A DNA stretch of 64,000 bases. It comes from Limnomonas spitsbergensis (taxonomy: Eukaryota; Chlorophyta; Chlorophyceae; Chlamydomonadales). The first letter of the stretch is position 1, and every line of letters begins with the position of its first letter. Under the pieces are notes generated by a model. It did not search any database, was not told the DNA's origin, and was given only the letters and a program-made list of their open reading frames with translations. The position numbers and the translations under genes were made by a program. This document shows positions 11,501-23,662 of this stretch, piece by piece. Where the stretch lies: assembly GCA_037349105.1 (NCBI GenBank), contig JAYJMM010000109.1, forward strand, positions 3,111,001 through 3,175,000. The letters are read 5' to 3'.

Positions 11501-13495
11501 CAATTCAATAGATAGGAATGAGCCTTGTTGCTGAGTTGAGCCAGAGATCTGATCCGAACAGTCCACTGAGCACCTTGAGTGGCAAGGGACCCGCAACCGC
11601 CTAGAATTGGGGCAATACCAATAAGCAATTGACAATTACCAAAGGATCGCATGACCGGCATAGTTATGCCAGTTCATATCAACTCTTCCCCCGGTTCCTT
11701 GGCTATCTTTGCCATGCCCACCGCCCCTCCCTCACCAGTCGCTCCTCATTGAGCACGGGACAGGGTCCCTGTAGTAACGCTCATCCAGCAGCACCACATG
11801 CACCTCCTGGCTGGTGCCGCTGCCGCCGCTCCTGCTGCTGCTCTTTGACGGCTCCAAGGCAGGCCCTTGAAGAGTGTAGCTTGTCTGCAGGCCGGCGGTG
11901 GATGTGCGGCGTGGGCTGGACTGGGGCTCCCCGATGGCATCCAGGAAGAGATTCTTCACCACATGCTTGCCGGGCTGCGGCAATGCCGGAACATGCAGCA
12001 GAAATGTGATCAGGGTACCGATTACCGAAGCTATGCAACTGAGCAAGATGGGTCGTTCCCCTGAATAACTGGAGCATAGCTTGTCAGCATAAGGCCACCA
12101 AAATGTCAGGACACTCAATAGCACCTTCATAGACGAGTAGACAACAGTTGACAACACTCACTGCAACAGCTGGTCATATTTACTCCCGCATCCATTATCC
12201 TAGGGTTTAGGGTTTAGTGCGATAGGGTTACAGGGTTCACTCCTTCACTTCATCTCCTCGGGATGACCTCCCGTTGCTCACCATGCGATCGTTGCCGTTG
12301 TTCCAGCCGCTGTCGTGGTCGTCATAGGTTCCCAGCACAGGTCGAGGACATGCTTCTGGGTCAGATCCCTGGGCAGGTGACTGAGGCAGCATTGCGTTGC
12401 CAGGGCACATGAACTCCAAGAACTTGCGGTACCCGGGAAGATTAATCTGCAGGGGACAAGTGGGCCTGGAGTCAATATTTGAAAGACCTGGCCGCTGTAG
12501 GTTATGTACAGGACAACATACCAAGTCATTGTAGTACATTTTCCATGTTGTTTGATGCGGAGAGGCAGGTATTTGCATGCAGGATATATTCTGCCTGTCC
12601 CTCCCACTCTCAGCTCCTCCCCTCACTCGTCACCCCAGCTTTTACATTGGCGGCTCAAGGCGGTGCCACTTCCCACCTGACGCATGAAGCGCTGCCGAAT
12701 GTGATCAATGTCCCCCGCAAAACATTGGAAGGGAGCAGACCTCATAAAGTTGGGTGTGCAGTTGCACTGAGGGGAGAGGGGTACCTGACTGGGGGAGCAC
12801 CGGCCGTGAGGGTGCAAAGAGATAACGTGGAAACTGCAATCTGGAAATTAGGTGGCCAAGGTGAAAAAAAAGGCTACGAAGCTGCTTTGAGTGACAGTGT
12901 TTTTTGACGTGAGCTGCTGGGAGGGTGCTAAAACGGGATCGAACTCATGAGGAAGCATTTAGGGCACACAGACACTAAGAGCTTTGTGACCCTTAGGCTT
13001 GTTTAAGCAAGCTTCATAGACTGCTGGTCATCCAGGAATTATGACGATGATGACGTGATGAATCACTTGCCTACAATCCACATCTGGGTTGTCCGTGTAC
13101 GCCATGTCGCCCAGCCAGATCCATGCGTCCGGCCGCGATGCAACGACAGCATCCCACACTGGCTGTGGCCTCGTGTCATAGCTGGTGCAGCTCCCAAATG
13201 CGATGCGACTTATCGGCCGAAAGCTGGGTTGTGCTGGGGTAGTCGTGGGGGCGGTGGCACCATGCGGCATGGCTTGTAATTCTCGCCATGTATCCTGAGC
13301 CATGACCATGGATGCAACGGACATAAACAGTGTCACTACAGCGACTGTAGACAGCGCTGCCACGGCCAGGCATTTGCTGGAGAAGATGGAATCTCTGCCA
13401 AAACCCTGTCGGAGCTTCCAGCCTGTGGGCAGCGTCGTCAGTCTGAACGCATCGTCGTCCGTCTCGAGGCTGTGAAAGTGAACCGAGCTGGACAT
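8571..13495 (-). CDS. PhoD-like metallophosphatase (alkaline phosphatase D family)
   Basis: Ten exons on the minus strand join in phase to about 646 residues: 13071-13495, 12677-12740, 12282-12446, 11736-11974, 11188-11335, 10743-10913, 10134-10298, 9579-9683, 8919-9138 and 8571-8809. The N-terminus is cytosolic-looking, then a hydrophobic segment (CLAVAALSTVAVVTLFMSVA, near residues 50-70) acts as signal anchor. PhoD signatures follow in order: RIAFGSCTSYD, WIWLGDMAYTDNP, LGTYDDHDSGWNNGND, VVLLDERYYRD and LILTGDYHYADIK. The Asp, Asn and His residues in these motifs are the expected metal ligands. PhoD enzymes hydrolyse phosphoesters, typically outside the cytosol for phosphate scavenging. 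Intron 1 uses a GC donor (AG then GCAAGT). A LINE tail and a 19-nt G run sit in introns. Confidence 0.9.
9235..9345 (-). mobile_element. LINE 3'-tail fragment in phosphatase intron
   Basis: The plus strand reads GTTAATGACGTTACACCTCT then GGGCCATGC and GCTCGGCCACGGCGGCAGAC, which is the conserved LINE terminus seen near 3045. Only the tail is present. It lies between phosphatase exons 8 and 9 and is in the same orientation as that gene. Confidence 0.7.
9370..9525. repeat. dispersed repeat, SINE-like (copy a)
   Basis: The stretch shares GGCCCAAGC-AGC-AGGGCT-GCTGCACCA and a following GGCC-TAAGC segment with 29665-29815 and 54575-54730. It is too diverged to define ends by eye. Confidence 0.35.
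10407..10425 (+). repeat. 19-nt poly-G run
   Basis: An uninterrupted G run lies inside the phosphatase intron between exons 6 and 7; on the transcribed sense it is poly-C. Confidence 0.95.
11360..11412 (-). mobile_element. LINE 3'-terminus fragment in phosphatase intron
   Basis: GTCAATGACATAACACCTC, then GGGGCCCTGCTCAAACAGGC and TCGGCCGCGTAG, matches the conserved LINE terminal block. Nothing of the ORF remains. Confidence 0.65.
12202..12217 (+). repeat. two interstitial TTTAGGG telomere-like units
   Basis: AGGGTTTAGGGTTTAG is followed by degenerate AGGGTT units up to about 12235. TTTAGGG is the plant and green algal telomere unit. Only two perfect units are present, inside a phosphatase intron; a second short one lies near 14880. 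Confidence 0.6.
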
Positions 13496-13832
13496 TCGAA
13501 CACAGCTTTATTTGTTTGCATCGCTTGGCTGATTCAAATTGCTGCAAACATAGGTGGCGAAGATCTCCAACTGTTCGACCGCCACTCAGAAGTGTACCGT
13601 TGTGCCGGTTCCCGGTTGGCTCGGGGGGAATACGCTCTGCCCCTCTGCCAGTCCCCTGTCGCATCCGTCCTGCACCCACCCCGTTAGACAAGCACGTCAT
13701 TTCATTTTAGCAGATTCCATCAATCAATGATTCGGCTGATTAATTTGCCGCCCTTTCAAAAATTTCTCCGGCAAAGTCTGCGTGCGTGCCTCTGACTAGT
13801 GACTAGTCTATTATTTTCCAGACAATAATGAA
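13496..13832. promoter_or_regulatory. divergent promoter region, phosphatase (-) / U-box gene (+)
   Basis: The two start codons face away from each other and are 337 bp apart, so both promoters and 5' UTRs must fit here. No TATA box or known operator is evident. Confidence 0.45.
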
Positions 13833-16463
13833 ATGAGCCTGGCGATCGTTCACGAGACCCCCACGATTGAAAAGCAACTGGCATATGAACAAGTCCGTGC
13901 TGCTGGGGAGGAGCTTTACTGCAAAGTGGAGCCCCTGGTTGGAGCACTGGGATGGGGCACAAACACTGCAAGCAAGGTACGGTATAACGATTAGGCACTC
14001 TCCTGAGAGTACTGTAAGCTGGGAGTTCACAGCTTGCATACTAGTGGCATTCTGACAAGGCGTTGGCGGGCATCACCTTCAGAACATTTCCACCATGAGA
14101 ATGGTATGCATGCCAACCTGGCTTGTAAAGTTAGGCACTCTCCTACGACTACTGTAAGCTGAGAGTTCGCATCTTGCATACTAGTGGCATGCTGGCATGG
14201 CGTATCACCTTCTGAACAGAATGGTATGCATGTCAACCTTTTATTTTGCTGTGACGTTACCAGGTTTCACTGACTCAAGCCAGGACTCAAGCCATATTCA
14301 CACTAATACAATATCAGTTCGTGCAGCATGGCAATATATTGGCTGTCCTTACGAGAGCCATATGTGCTTGCTGATTTGCAGGTCACAGGCATGATCCTGG
14401 ATCAGGGATTGCCTGTGGTGACGGGCCTCTTGAGCTTGAACCCAGAGCCTATCCTAGCCTTGGTCAAGGAGGCTATCGCCATCTTGAAAGACAGCGGGTG
14501 GCAAGACGCTGAAATGCCTGATGAACCAAACTGCGTTGGCCTCACCGAGGACACTGAGGCATCCGATCGCAATCCCTGTCCCGCTCCATGTAACGCGGAT
14601 GTGGACGCAGCCTTGAATCTACGGAGGAACATTGGAGAACGGCTGTTTGTTGAAGTCCTCAACCTGATGCAGCCACAGGGATATGGAAAGGCCACAATCT
14701 GCAAGGTATCCCCGTTACGGAAGGCTGTGTCTAGGTCCTCTTTACATGCCGAACTGGAGACTTCGCTCCACTGTTTATTTCAGGGTGCTTAAGCCACAAA
14801 TCAGGTACATAACGGCCTATAGCCGCAGAGGGCAGGTGCAGCAGGACCTGTTCCCTGGGCTACAGACCGTAGGCTGGTCAGGGTTTAGGGTTAAGGCCTT
14901 GCAAAAGGCCTAAACCAGTGATGGCGGCCCGGCGGCCCCCCAAAGGTTTTGCACACAATAGAATAAACAGTGTTTGACTCTTTGCTCGCAAGAAAAACAA
15001 AAGCGTCGGATGCCTGACACAGTGATGTGTCCTCCCTTGTATCAGGTGACAGGCATGCTGCTGGAGGTGGACCTGGATGAGGTGGAGACATTCATCACTG
15101 GCCCTGATGGCGGAGACAAATTGGTCGCAATGGTGACGGACGCCGTCAACGTGTTGACAGCTACAGATTGGGACTTTGAACAGAGCAGCCTCGAGTATGC
15201 CCGGGAAGCGGCGGTCGCAGCAGCGTCCGTGCTCAGAGCAGCAGATCCTCCAAGGGATGGATCGTCAGATGATGATATGAAGAAGAGCAATGCATTCACT
15301 GCAAAAGCAGGAGCTCCTGTCCACTCACGATACGGTGCAGCCGAGGTCAAATCGCCGCCAACACCCGCCAGTCGTCCAGATCCAATGCAGCCTACCTGCC
15401 AGGGGGGTCCCTTGTCAGCACCCACAGCCAACAAAGCGTGTGCTGCTGGACCGCCTGCTTATTATCCACTTCTGCGGCCAACAGTGGCTCCCTCGAGCAC
15501 GGCCCAAACTGCTAGCGCCGTATTTTACGATAAGGCTTCCTCGGCACTGGGGTCTAAGCTCGCCAAGGGATTCATTTTTGCCGCGGCCATAGCAAATACT
15601 CCCCTCACCAATTCGACAAATACGAAGGAGCATTACAAGCCTGCAAAAACAGTCATGCAGGCTGGAACCAAATCTGCCATTGGAAGCATTGCAAACATGC
15701 TGCCAGTCAGTCAGCGGGGGGTCATTCCCAGCAAGGCTGCCTACAACCCGCTACTATTCAGACCCCCATCCACCCCTATCGCGGCTACCTCCCCAAGGAA
15801 GGGCAGCTGAAGACACTCAGCGAGAGCAGGGCCTCGTGCCCGGTGCCTGAATACTTCATGTGCCCCATCGGCTTGATTTTGATGGAGGACCCCGTGCTGA
15901 CCTTGGACGGGCAAACCTACGAAAGGACGGCCATTGGTAGGTCCATGCCTGATGATAGTCAATCATGCATCGGTCTGCGCCCTGTTTATAATTGTGAGCT
16001 GCAATTGTTGGCATCATGCCGAGGATAGGCTTCGCCTGTGCGTGTCCACTTGTCAGCACGAAGCTCACTTGGATTTACGAATTGCTCCAGGACTTTAACC
16101 CGGTCCCGTATGACTCGAAGAGAATAGCCAGATAGACCAGTAAGCAGTTGAACACGAGTCCTCCGTCAAGGCACAAGATGAGAAACAAGCCGTATTTTTG
16201 ACCAGTTCGTAAAATACCATCAATGAGCGTACCGGCAGTACCATACTCACAAGCACATGCCCACGGGCCACACCTCCTTACATCACTAATATAGTAATAT
16301 GCTTGTGTGATTCTCCTTTACAGAGGCCTGGCTCCAAATGAGCTGCAGTAGCCCGCTGACGTGCCTACCGCTGGATGCTCCGACGCTGATTGAGAACAGA
16401 GCACTGAAGAAGGCTATCCAGGCCTGGAAGCAGGGGTCATTTGTGTCTCTCACAAATCTTTAA
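13833..16463 (+). CDS. U-box domain protein (probable E3 ubiquitin ligase)
   Basis: Exons 13833-13976, 14382-14705 and one from 15046 encode a helical N-terminal region (MSLAIVHETPTIEKQLAYEQ onward). It continues into a Ser/Pro/Ala-rich linker whose frame ends at 15810. The U-box follows in another frame: CPVPEYFMCPIGLILMEDPV, then LDGQTYERTAI, donor at 15937, acceptor before 16324, and EAWLQMSCSSPLTCLPL, ending at a TAA at 16461-16463. U-boxes bind E2 enzymes through this fold without zinc. The domain is at the extreme C-terminus, unlike most plant PUB proteins where ARM repeats follow it. An unrecognised intron in 15200-15780, or a real frameshift, must connect the two frames. I saw no clear donor and acceptor. 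Confidence 0.7.
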
Positions 16464-16979
16464 TTGCTGTTTATGAGAGGTTGGCATTTTATTTTGAATT
16501 GACGTTGCGTTGCGTTGCGTTGCATGTTGTTATGCATGGCTGCTTGCTTGTACCTCGCACAAACACATTGGTGTTAACAGTGTTTGAGGGATTTGACCCT
16601 TCACTGATTTTATGAAGTCTTATATGTATTTTACGGGTATGGACTACACCTCAGGTCTGTATTATATACTTTGCGGAAAATGCCTGTTCTCACACACCAG
16701 TCGGAGGCAGAGGTGTTACGTCCTTAAGGTACCACTCTTAAAGCCACCGATCACGATACCTACCTTGTAGGCGAAAATCAGTCGTTTGTTATGTGCCTGC
16801 GTCAAATTCTTTGGCTGGGGCTTGTCTGCTACATTATAGGGTCCAATTCTCTGCCACAGATTGGTTGTTTCAATGTTTGCTGGTCGAAAGTCTACCAGTG
16901 AGGCGATCACCGGTGTTTTTCTTGTTTGCTGTCCTAGGTTACTTATGTAGTGGAGGGTCATGAGGGATCTGCAGATACA
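16464..16979. other. intergenic, U-box 3' UTR and spacer
   Basis: It holds a short GCGTT repeat near 16505-16525 and no recognisable gene. Confidence 0.5.
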
Positions 16980-17941
16980 GCCATTACAGCGTAGTTGGTG
17001 GCAGCATGTACTTCGCTTTCACAACGCCGCGGTCGCACCAGCAGCACAGCAAGACGGCCCACTCATGGCCATAGCCATGGCGGCCGACATGGAGCTCGCT
17101 GTCGGACAGGGCACCGGGGACGCAATTGGTCCAGGGACTTGCTAGGTGCTTTGGAGGAGCTGGATCTGGGATCAGCCATCCTCAAACTGCGTCAGACAGC
17201 GACTCACCTGCAGCCGCTACCTGTCCCAGAGGTGCTAGCGCTAGTTGATGCAGCATACGAGCGGGCGCAGCTGGATGCAGCTGGCAGAGGGGAGCCCAGA
17301 GATCATGCCACTGAACACTGGTCTACGGCGGCCTACCGCACCTGGTTTCAGTCTACGGCGGGCGCCGTGCTGGCGCAGGCCAGGGGCCGCACCAGTCAAA
17401 GGGAGTGTGCTTGCGTGGGCACGAACTTAAGGCTGCGGCTCGGCGCCGTCAGCACGGCTGACAATCGAGGACGGCGCAGCGGTCAGCAGCGTGACGGACG
17501 GTGCTGCCAACAGTGTTGGGCAAGGGGAGATGGCGAGCATGTGGAGGATGCGCTGCATGCCTGCTTCCAATGCCCTAGCGTGAAGGAGAGGCTTAGGGAC
17601 AGAGGTTGGGCAGGTCCCCCGGAGGGCGCCAAAGACTTTCAACAGTTGTACCGGGGCAGGCCTGGATGGGAGGCTCTGACTTTAGTTGAGGACGTTGTAC
17701 GCTTTGTTGAGGCCTAGGTCTGTTGCTTTGCTTTGCCTTCTTGGGGAATAGGCTAGAGAGGGGCAAAGATACTTCGGGCTGCCATTTCCTTTTGGGGGGG
17801 GTATTTCTTTCTCCCGAGTGCTCTTCTCCTTCTTTCCCTCTGACCTTGAGTTTATTTTCTTCAAACGGAACGTTTCGGCGCCCACGCCGGCCACGCGGCT
17901 GAGCCTTTTTGAGCAGGGCCCAGAGGTGTAATGTCATTGAC
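16980..17941 (+). mobile_element. best-preserved LINE 3' end (ORF C-terminus, 3' UTR, terminus)
   Basis: An open frame at 16995-17717 encodes the C-terminal portion of a LINE ORF: LPVPEVLALVDAAYERAQ, WSTAAYRTWFQSTAGAVLAQ, CCQQCWARGDGEHVEDALHA, CFQCPSVKERLRDRGWAG and WEALTLVEDVVRFVEA, then stop. The CxxC, His and CxxC pattern suggests a zinc-binding tail. A pyrimidine-rich 3' UTR follows. The element ends GCGGCTGAGCCTTTTTGAGC, AGGGCCCAGAGG, TGTAATGTCATTGA. No poly(A) is seen. The 5' end, including any reverse transcriptase, is missing. This copy is the reference for the other fragments. Clade assignment (Zepp-like, L1-like or other) is not possible from here. Confidence 0.75.
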
Positions 17942-18109
17942 TTACGCAGTGCTCAAACCTGTTTGCGGGCACCTTCCAATGCATTAAGTGTGATCCTCCT
18001 CTGGTCTGGAGAGACTCTGCTAGCTTCAGAGCGTGGTTCTCAGCTATTGGTCCATCGTTTCACTTGTGACCGCCCATCCCGTCAACTGAACAGACCTTGC
18101 ACCACAGTT

Positions 18110-19300
18110 CTTGGAACTTTCCCTCTCGCTTTCCCTTCATTTCCTTCCCATTTCTCTTTCTTTCCTGACCCATTCCTCCCCTCCAAACGAAGAGATGGGC
18201 GTCCTTGCGGCAGAGCCTTTTCTAGCAGGGCCCAGGGGTGCAACGTCAATGACATTTGGGCCCTGCTCATAAAATCGCGCCCTGGTGGGCGCCCAAATGG
18301 CTGGCTGAAAAGGAGGGTTACAGCAAGAGGAGAAAGAAGGAGAGAAGGACAAAGGAGAAAGTAGCCCCCTCCCCCCCAGAAAGGAAAGACTGTCTGAAGA
18401 TTCCCCAGTCCCTTCAAAGTCTTGCCTTGTAAAAAAGGGAGGAGAAAAAGCAAAAGAGAAACAAACGGAACGGAGTAACGGACCCCTCCCCCCATGAAGG
18501 TACAAAATCCAGCCCCACTAGAAAGTAGCCCTAAAAAATGTCCAACAAATATTCCCACGGGCGGGAATGCACCGTTTTTTACATATTCCACACAAGCCAA
18601 AGCCTCCCACCCATGCCTGCCTTGGTACAGCTGGTGAAAGTTCGTGGCGCCGTAGGCCTGCTCAACTCTTCCCCCTTGCCGTTTCCTTCACGCAAGAGCA
18701 TTGAGAGCAAACATGTAGCGAATCCTCCTCATGCTTGCCATCTCCTCTTGCCCAGCACTAGTGTTAGTCTTTTTGAGCAGGGCCCAGAGGTCAATAACGT
18801 TACACCTCTGGGCCCGCTCAAAGCTCGGCCGCGCGGGCGCCCAACTGTTCAGAAGGGAGTTAAGGAGGCACTAAAAGGAAGAGAGGGGGAAAGGAAGAAA
18901 AGGAGAGGCCGGGAAGGCTAAGCAGATCAAGTCCAACACCTGAGTTCCAGTAGAGACTACCCCTTAACAAAGCCTCTAAAAAAAGAAAAGTCCAGGAAAG
19001 CAAGCGAATCCCACCCCTGCTTGGCTGCTCAAAAAGCCAACAGTATTTTGACACCGGATGTGACGTCATGGACTAGTGGTGGCAGCGTGTCTTGTGCTGT
19101 TGGCTGCCACGCCATCCTCTGGTCTCAGCCGTGCTAACCACACCTAGCCGCAGCCGCGAACTTGTGTACACACAAGCACACGCTCTGTTGATAGTGCAGC
19201 TCCGGGCTTGCACCAGCTGGTGCATACCAACAGGGCGTGTGCTTGCCTTCAGGCTGAAACAGGCGGCTGCAGACTTGCAGGGTTTTTTCGTCATCGACAT
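18110..19300. mobile_element. cluster of opposed LINE 3'-end fragments
   Basis: At least four fragments lie together: a plus-strand tail ending near 18251, a minus-strand copy from about 18244 to 18755, a plus-strand tail near 18768-18790 abutting a minus-strand tail that starts near 18791, and a minus-strand ORF remnant around 19080-19300 (TINRACACVYTSSRLRLGVV). Opposed tails make near-palindromes at 18205-18295 and 18768-18840. All frames are broken. Confidence 0.6.
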
Positions 19301-20151
19301 ATTTAAGGCATCACTGAGACTTTAAGGAGCCTTTGCTTTTGCGGAAGATGTGATTACCCGGTAACTTGCTCAGGCTTGACTCTAGTAGGGCTGGGATTAG
19401 GACTGTGTTTCCTGTCTCTGGGGGTATCTGTACCCTTGGCTTCCCACCTCCTCCCCAGTTTCCAACCTGTCAGTAGGACGCTGATGTGGCCTAGCCTTTT
19501 TCAGCAGGTCCCACACGTGTATCATCATTGACATTACATATCCTGACATGGGTATACGATTTACGGCCGTCCATTCATTGGTGTGGAATGCCGCAGGTGC
19601 TAAGCAACCAAATACCATTTCGGTACATAAACTGCTGGCTTCCTCTGTATGATGTTTCAGCCCTACATAGATCGAGCGTCATCAGCTTTAACCGCGACTA
19701 TTTACAAGAAATGAGAAAACGCACACAAAGCCCTCACACAGTCTCTCATAATAAAAAGGCAACCGGCTACTAGTTCCAATTCCAACAAACTCTCTACATC
19801 CGACAAGGTCAATTCACTCAGCTGCATCCAATACATTTATTTCCCTCATCAACCGTTCAGAAGGAATGATTCATAACTCATAAGAAAACCATGGGCTCTC
19901 TGAAGAGCAATTAATCTTAGTTCCCGCAAGATTGGGGGCTTGTTCCCGCATGAGTGGAGACTCGAGAGGGCATTGGAAAACAGCACATGAAAATGGGGCG
20001 ACACGAGGAAGTATTCCAATAAATTGGCAAGCTAGTTAAATCCATGACTAAGCAGTCCAGGAGTTCATGTTCGCATTCAACTATTCAAACAAGCGCAGCC
20101 AAAGCAGAGTCGCAGCATGCTCCGCCCTGCCACCAACCCTGGGCCAAAGAA
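19301..20151. other. intergenic, no gene seen
   Basis: Near 19490-19545 there is another LINE-terminus-like stretch (GCCTTTTTCAGCAGGTCCCA, then ATCATTGACATTAC). The rest is AT-rich spacer ending in the OPR gene 3' UTR. Confidence 0.4.
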
Positions 20152-23100
20152 TTATCCTGCACCATAAACCACGATCCCTTGCTGGTTGTAACCAAGTATT
20201 GGGGCCGCATCCGGGCGCCTGTCACCCCCTTTCCTTCCCCCGCCAGGCCTAGCTGGCTGCAAAGGATGCGCCACATCAACCTGATCACTGTCAGGAGAAC
20301 CGAAGAAGAACGCGCCAGGAGAAGGCATATCGCGCCAAGGCACCCCTGGGCTGGAAGCTTCTCGCTCCATGTCCCGAGGGCGGACCGGGGCGACCAAGCC
20401 GTTCCTGCCTCCGCTGACGGGTTGGGATGTCGCTGGCGGATCCGCGGCAAGAGGCTGCAACGGTCGCTGCTCCACCTCCTCCCTCCAAGACACCTCCACC
20501 TTGGCAGCCTCCTCCTCTTGCCCCACCTCCTGAACTGTCGCAACATCGCCCTGGTGCTGCAACACTAAACTGGCACCGCTTTGACGCCAAAGACCTGGCT
20601 GCCCCAGGGCTGGCTCAGGCGCGCCCTCCTCAGCCGTTGCTGAGGCCGCCTCCCGCTCAGGTCTGCTCCTCAAGGCCAAGGGGCTAGCCTCAACTGCACA
20701 GATCTGCACCAGCTCGTCCAGCCAAGTCCCGTAAGGAGAGATACGCGGCAGGGCCTCAAAGACAATGCCCAGCTGCACTGCATCGAGGCTGTCCAGCCGG
20801 CCATAGGCAGCAAGTACAAAGCTGTACAACCATGACACCTACAGGGACAGCAGCATCAACTTCCATCAAGAAAAGGACGTAGGACTGCACACGAATCTGG
20901 TCATGTTCCTGACAGAGAGGATTGACTGAAATGAAGATGGACGTACATCTCTAACCCTTGCATCTGCATATGTACATGGTGATGCCACAAACATGGAGCT
21001 GGTAACAGGCAAGTCTTTCGCCGTAAATATTGTTTTTAGCTACGCTGAGGCAAAATCTTGTACCTTCAGCTTTGCTAAGGGAAAAAACCCTGCAGGTACA
21101 TGTTCCCAAAGAAAACTCTACACCTATAATAAGGTGGTGGGTCACACACCTGTGGCCGGTGTCCCATTTCTGCCAAAGCCCAAGCTGCAGCAGCCAGAGA
21201 TCCGCTGCTGCCCTCTTCGAGCTTACTCCCGCTACACCGCTCCCACTCAACCATCCACTCGTTGCATGGCCGGAAGCCGAGCTTGGCCATAGAGGCAGCC
21301 AAGTCGACGAGCTGCTGGCAGGAGAAGAGACCCAGGCGGCCGCGCACGCGCCAGGCTAGCTCCTGCAGCCACAGGCCCTGCGGCGGGCAGCCGAGCCGAG
21401 CCAGCGCGCCGACCATGCTGCAGCACTCTTGCGGAGTGGCGAAGGGCAACCGGGCCAGGGCGGCCGCCAGGAAGGGCTGTAGCCAGGCGTCCGGGGCACG
21501 GAAGCGCAGCAGCGACAGCCCGTTGATCAGGCGGGCCAGGTGGCTGGCAGCGGCTGTCGTCAGGCCCCGGCGGCTCCGCATGAGGCACTCGTTCAGCCAG
21601 GCGCTGTCTGGCCGGCAGCCAAGGCGTGCGAGCGAGCTGACAATCTCGGTCAGCTGCTCCACGCTCAGCCCATCTTCGTCCTCGGCCAGCACTCCAACCT
21701 GCCGCTGCTGGATTTGCAGTTGACCTACTGCTGCGAGGTAGAAGGACTCCATCCAGGCATCCTCCGGCTTAATGCCCAGCGCGGACATGGCTGTAAGCAT
21801 GCGTGTCAAATCAGAGCCCTTGTACTGAGGCAGCACTGTGAGTGTAGCCGAACAGAGACGGCTTGCCCAAGCCTCATCAGGCAGGCGCTGCATCTTGGCC
21901 AGGCCTTTGATGAAAGCCAGAACCTCCACAGGCCGCACAGTGAGCAGAACTTGGCACTTCGACACCTCAGAGTCCTCTGCTGGAAGCAGGGTCAGCACGG
22001 ACACGGCGTAGAGCATATCCAGCCAGCGGGCAGATGGCTGGTGCCCCACCGACCCCAAGGTGTGCGCTACGATGCACAGCTCAGAGGGATGCAGGAGGCT
22101 CAGCACGCGGCCCAGGACCTCTTCAAAAGTAGCCAGCCACGGGGCAGGTAGGGGTACTTTCATGGACACACAGGCTCGGGCAATGTCGAGGGCAGCGCAG
22201 GCACTATCCCGCACCTCTTGCTGCTGCTGCTCATACTGCTGCTGCTGCCGCTGCTGGTGTGCCGAGTTGCGAGCTTCCCGCCGCTGCCTGCGGCCCTGGC
22301 TGCCTGCAACAGCGCCCTGCTCAGCTTGGCTGCTTCCCAGGCTACTTCTATCGTCCTCAGTCCGCCGCTGCTGCGCTTGCCCACCCGGTGCAGAGAAATC
22401 TACATTTAATGCGTCCAGAAGAGGCTTTGTAGATCCAAGCAACAATGTCAGGTCCTCCTCATTTTTATAACCAAGCAGCGCCAGGCAAGACAGCGTACTC
22501 GCAGCAGTAGACAGGCTCCAGCCTGGCATAGGCCGGCGGCACGCCATGCGTGCCACGCTTTCCAGCTGCAGCCCCAGCTGTTTTGCCGCCACTGACTGCA
22601 CCTTGTTCCTGTCCCTCTTGCCGTGCTTGCTGAGTTCAGGAGCCGACACGGAGTCTGAGGAGCTGTCACTTGAGGTAGACGCGGTGGCAGCCAGAGAGGC
22701 AGCGCGGCGGCGGCGAATTGAAGCTGAAGAAAACTGCGAGTACTCCTCCGCAAGATCCTCATCGAAGGTGTCATCAGTGTCGTAGCCGTCCGACAGGTCG
22801 CTGTCATAGGTGTCTGTCATGTCACTGTCAAAACCGGTGTCAGGCGAGCCCTCCCAGTCTGACCCATCTTGGAAGGCTTGGTTCATCTGCCAGGCGTTAC
22901 GGCTGTGTGCAGATTCATCCTCGCGCTGAGCTTGCTTTAGAGGCTGGACACGATCCGGCAGAGGAACCGCTGGCAGGGTCGGCGCAGCCACCTCCCTGCC
23001 CTGGCGAAACCATGACGTTGGGTCATCTAGAGAGAAGGCCACCAGTTTGGACAGGATTGCGTTCACTGCTACATGGCACAGGCTGTCGTCATGCTCGTTG

Positions 23101-23662
23101 ACAAGCCGTTTGAGCTCCACCAAGGAGGACACACTGCTGATTGCGACCACCATGTTTGCCCTCGAAGTTCTGCTCTTCTGGCGGTGCGGCTTCTTGTGCC
23201 GTTGCATGGCAGTCTGCTCACAGCTGCACGCCGAGCTTCTTGTGGAGCTGGCATTCCGATCCCGGTCTGGCAACAAGGCAACCTGAAGAGACAGCAAGCA
23301 GCAGCACTGAAATGAGCTAGGTCATCCAGTTAAGTATGCAATTTCATCCATGCAACCACGAAGCACATGCGAGACTAGATATGCATCACCTCTGGGTCAT
23401 ACCCGAAACTCACATGCTGATATAGCTTCTTGTAAGCTGAGGAATCTGCAGCTTTCCTGTGAGATAGTACGCCGCCTGCCTGCCTGAGACTGCCGTCTAC
23501 CTTCAGAACCTGCAGCATGACGAGCTTTTGTGACGGCACGATCAAGAGACGTTCATGTTTCGGAGAAGAAATGTTGCGAGTGCGTCCGTTACTGACAACC
23601 AGTGGAATCTCACCTTCCGACAGTAAGCTCCTGATGGCCTGGTCGCAGCAGTTAACCTGCAT
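20152..23662 (-). CDS. OPR (PPPEW-repeat) protein, Tbc2-like organelle RNA factor
   Basis: Minus-strand exons 23390-23662, 21150-23282 and 20152-20838 join in phase to about 1030 residues. Repeats of roughly 38 residues carry the pattern leucine-rich helix, Leu-Gly, then a P-x-x-x-W motif: KPEDAW, RPDSAW, RAPDAW, PPQGLW, RPCNEW, RPQVSW and LPDEAW. This is the octotricopeptide signature of Chlamydomonas Tbc2 and kin, which bind plastid or mitochondrial mRNAs and control their translation or stability. Between the N-terminus and the repeats are acidic Ser/Asp stretches and a Gln-rich segment; the C-terminal 190 residues are low complexity. The first exon opens at ATGCAG, which is also an acceptor-like CAG, so an upstream exon with a transit peptide may exist. 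Confidence 0.75.
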
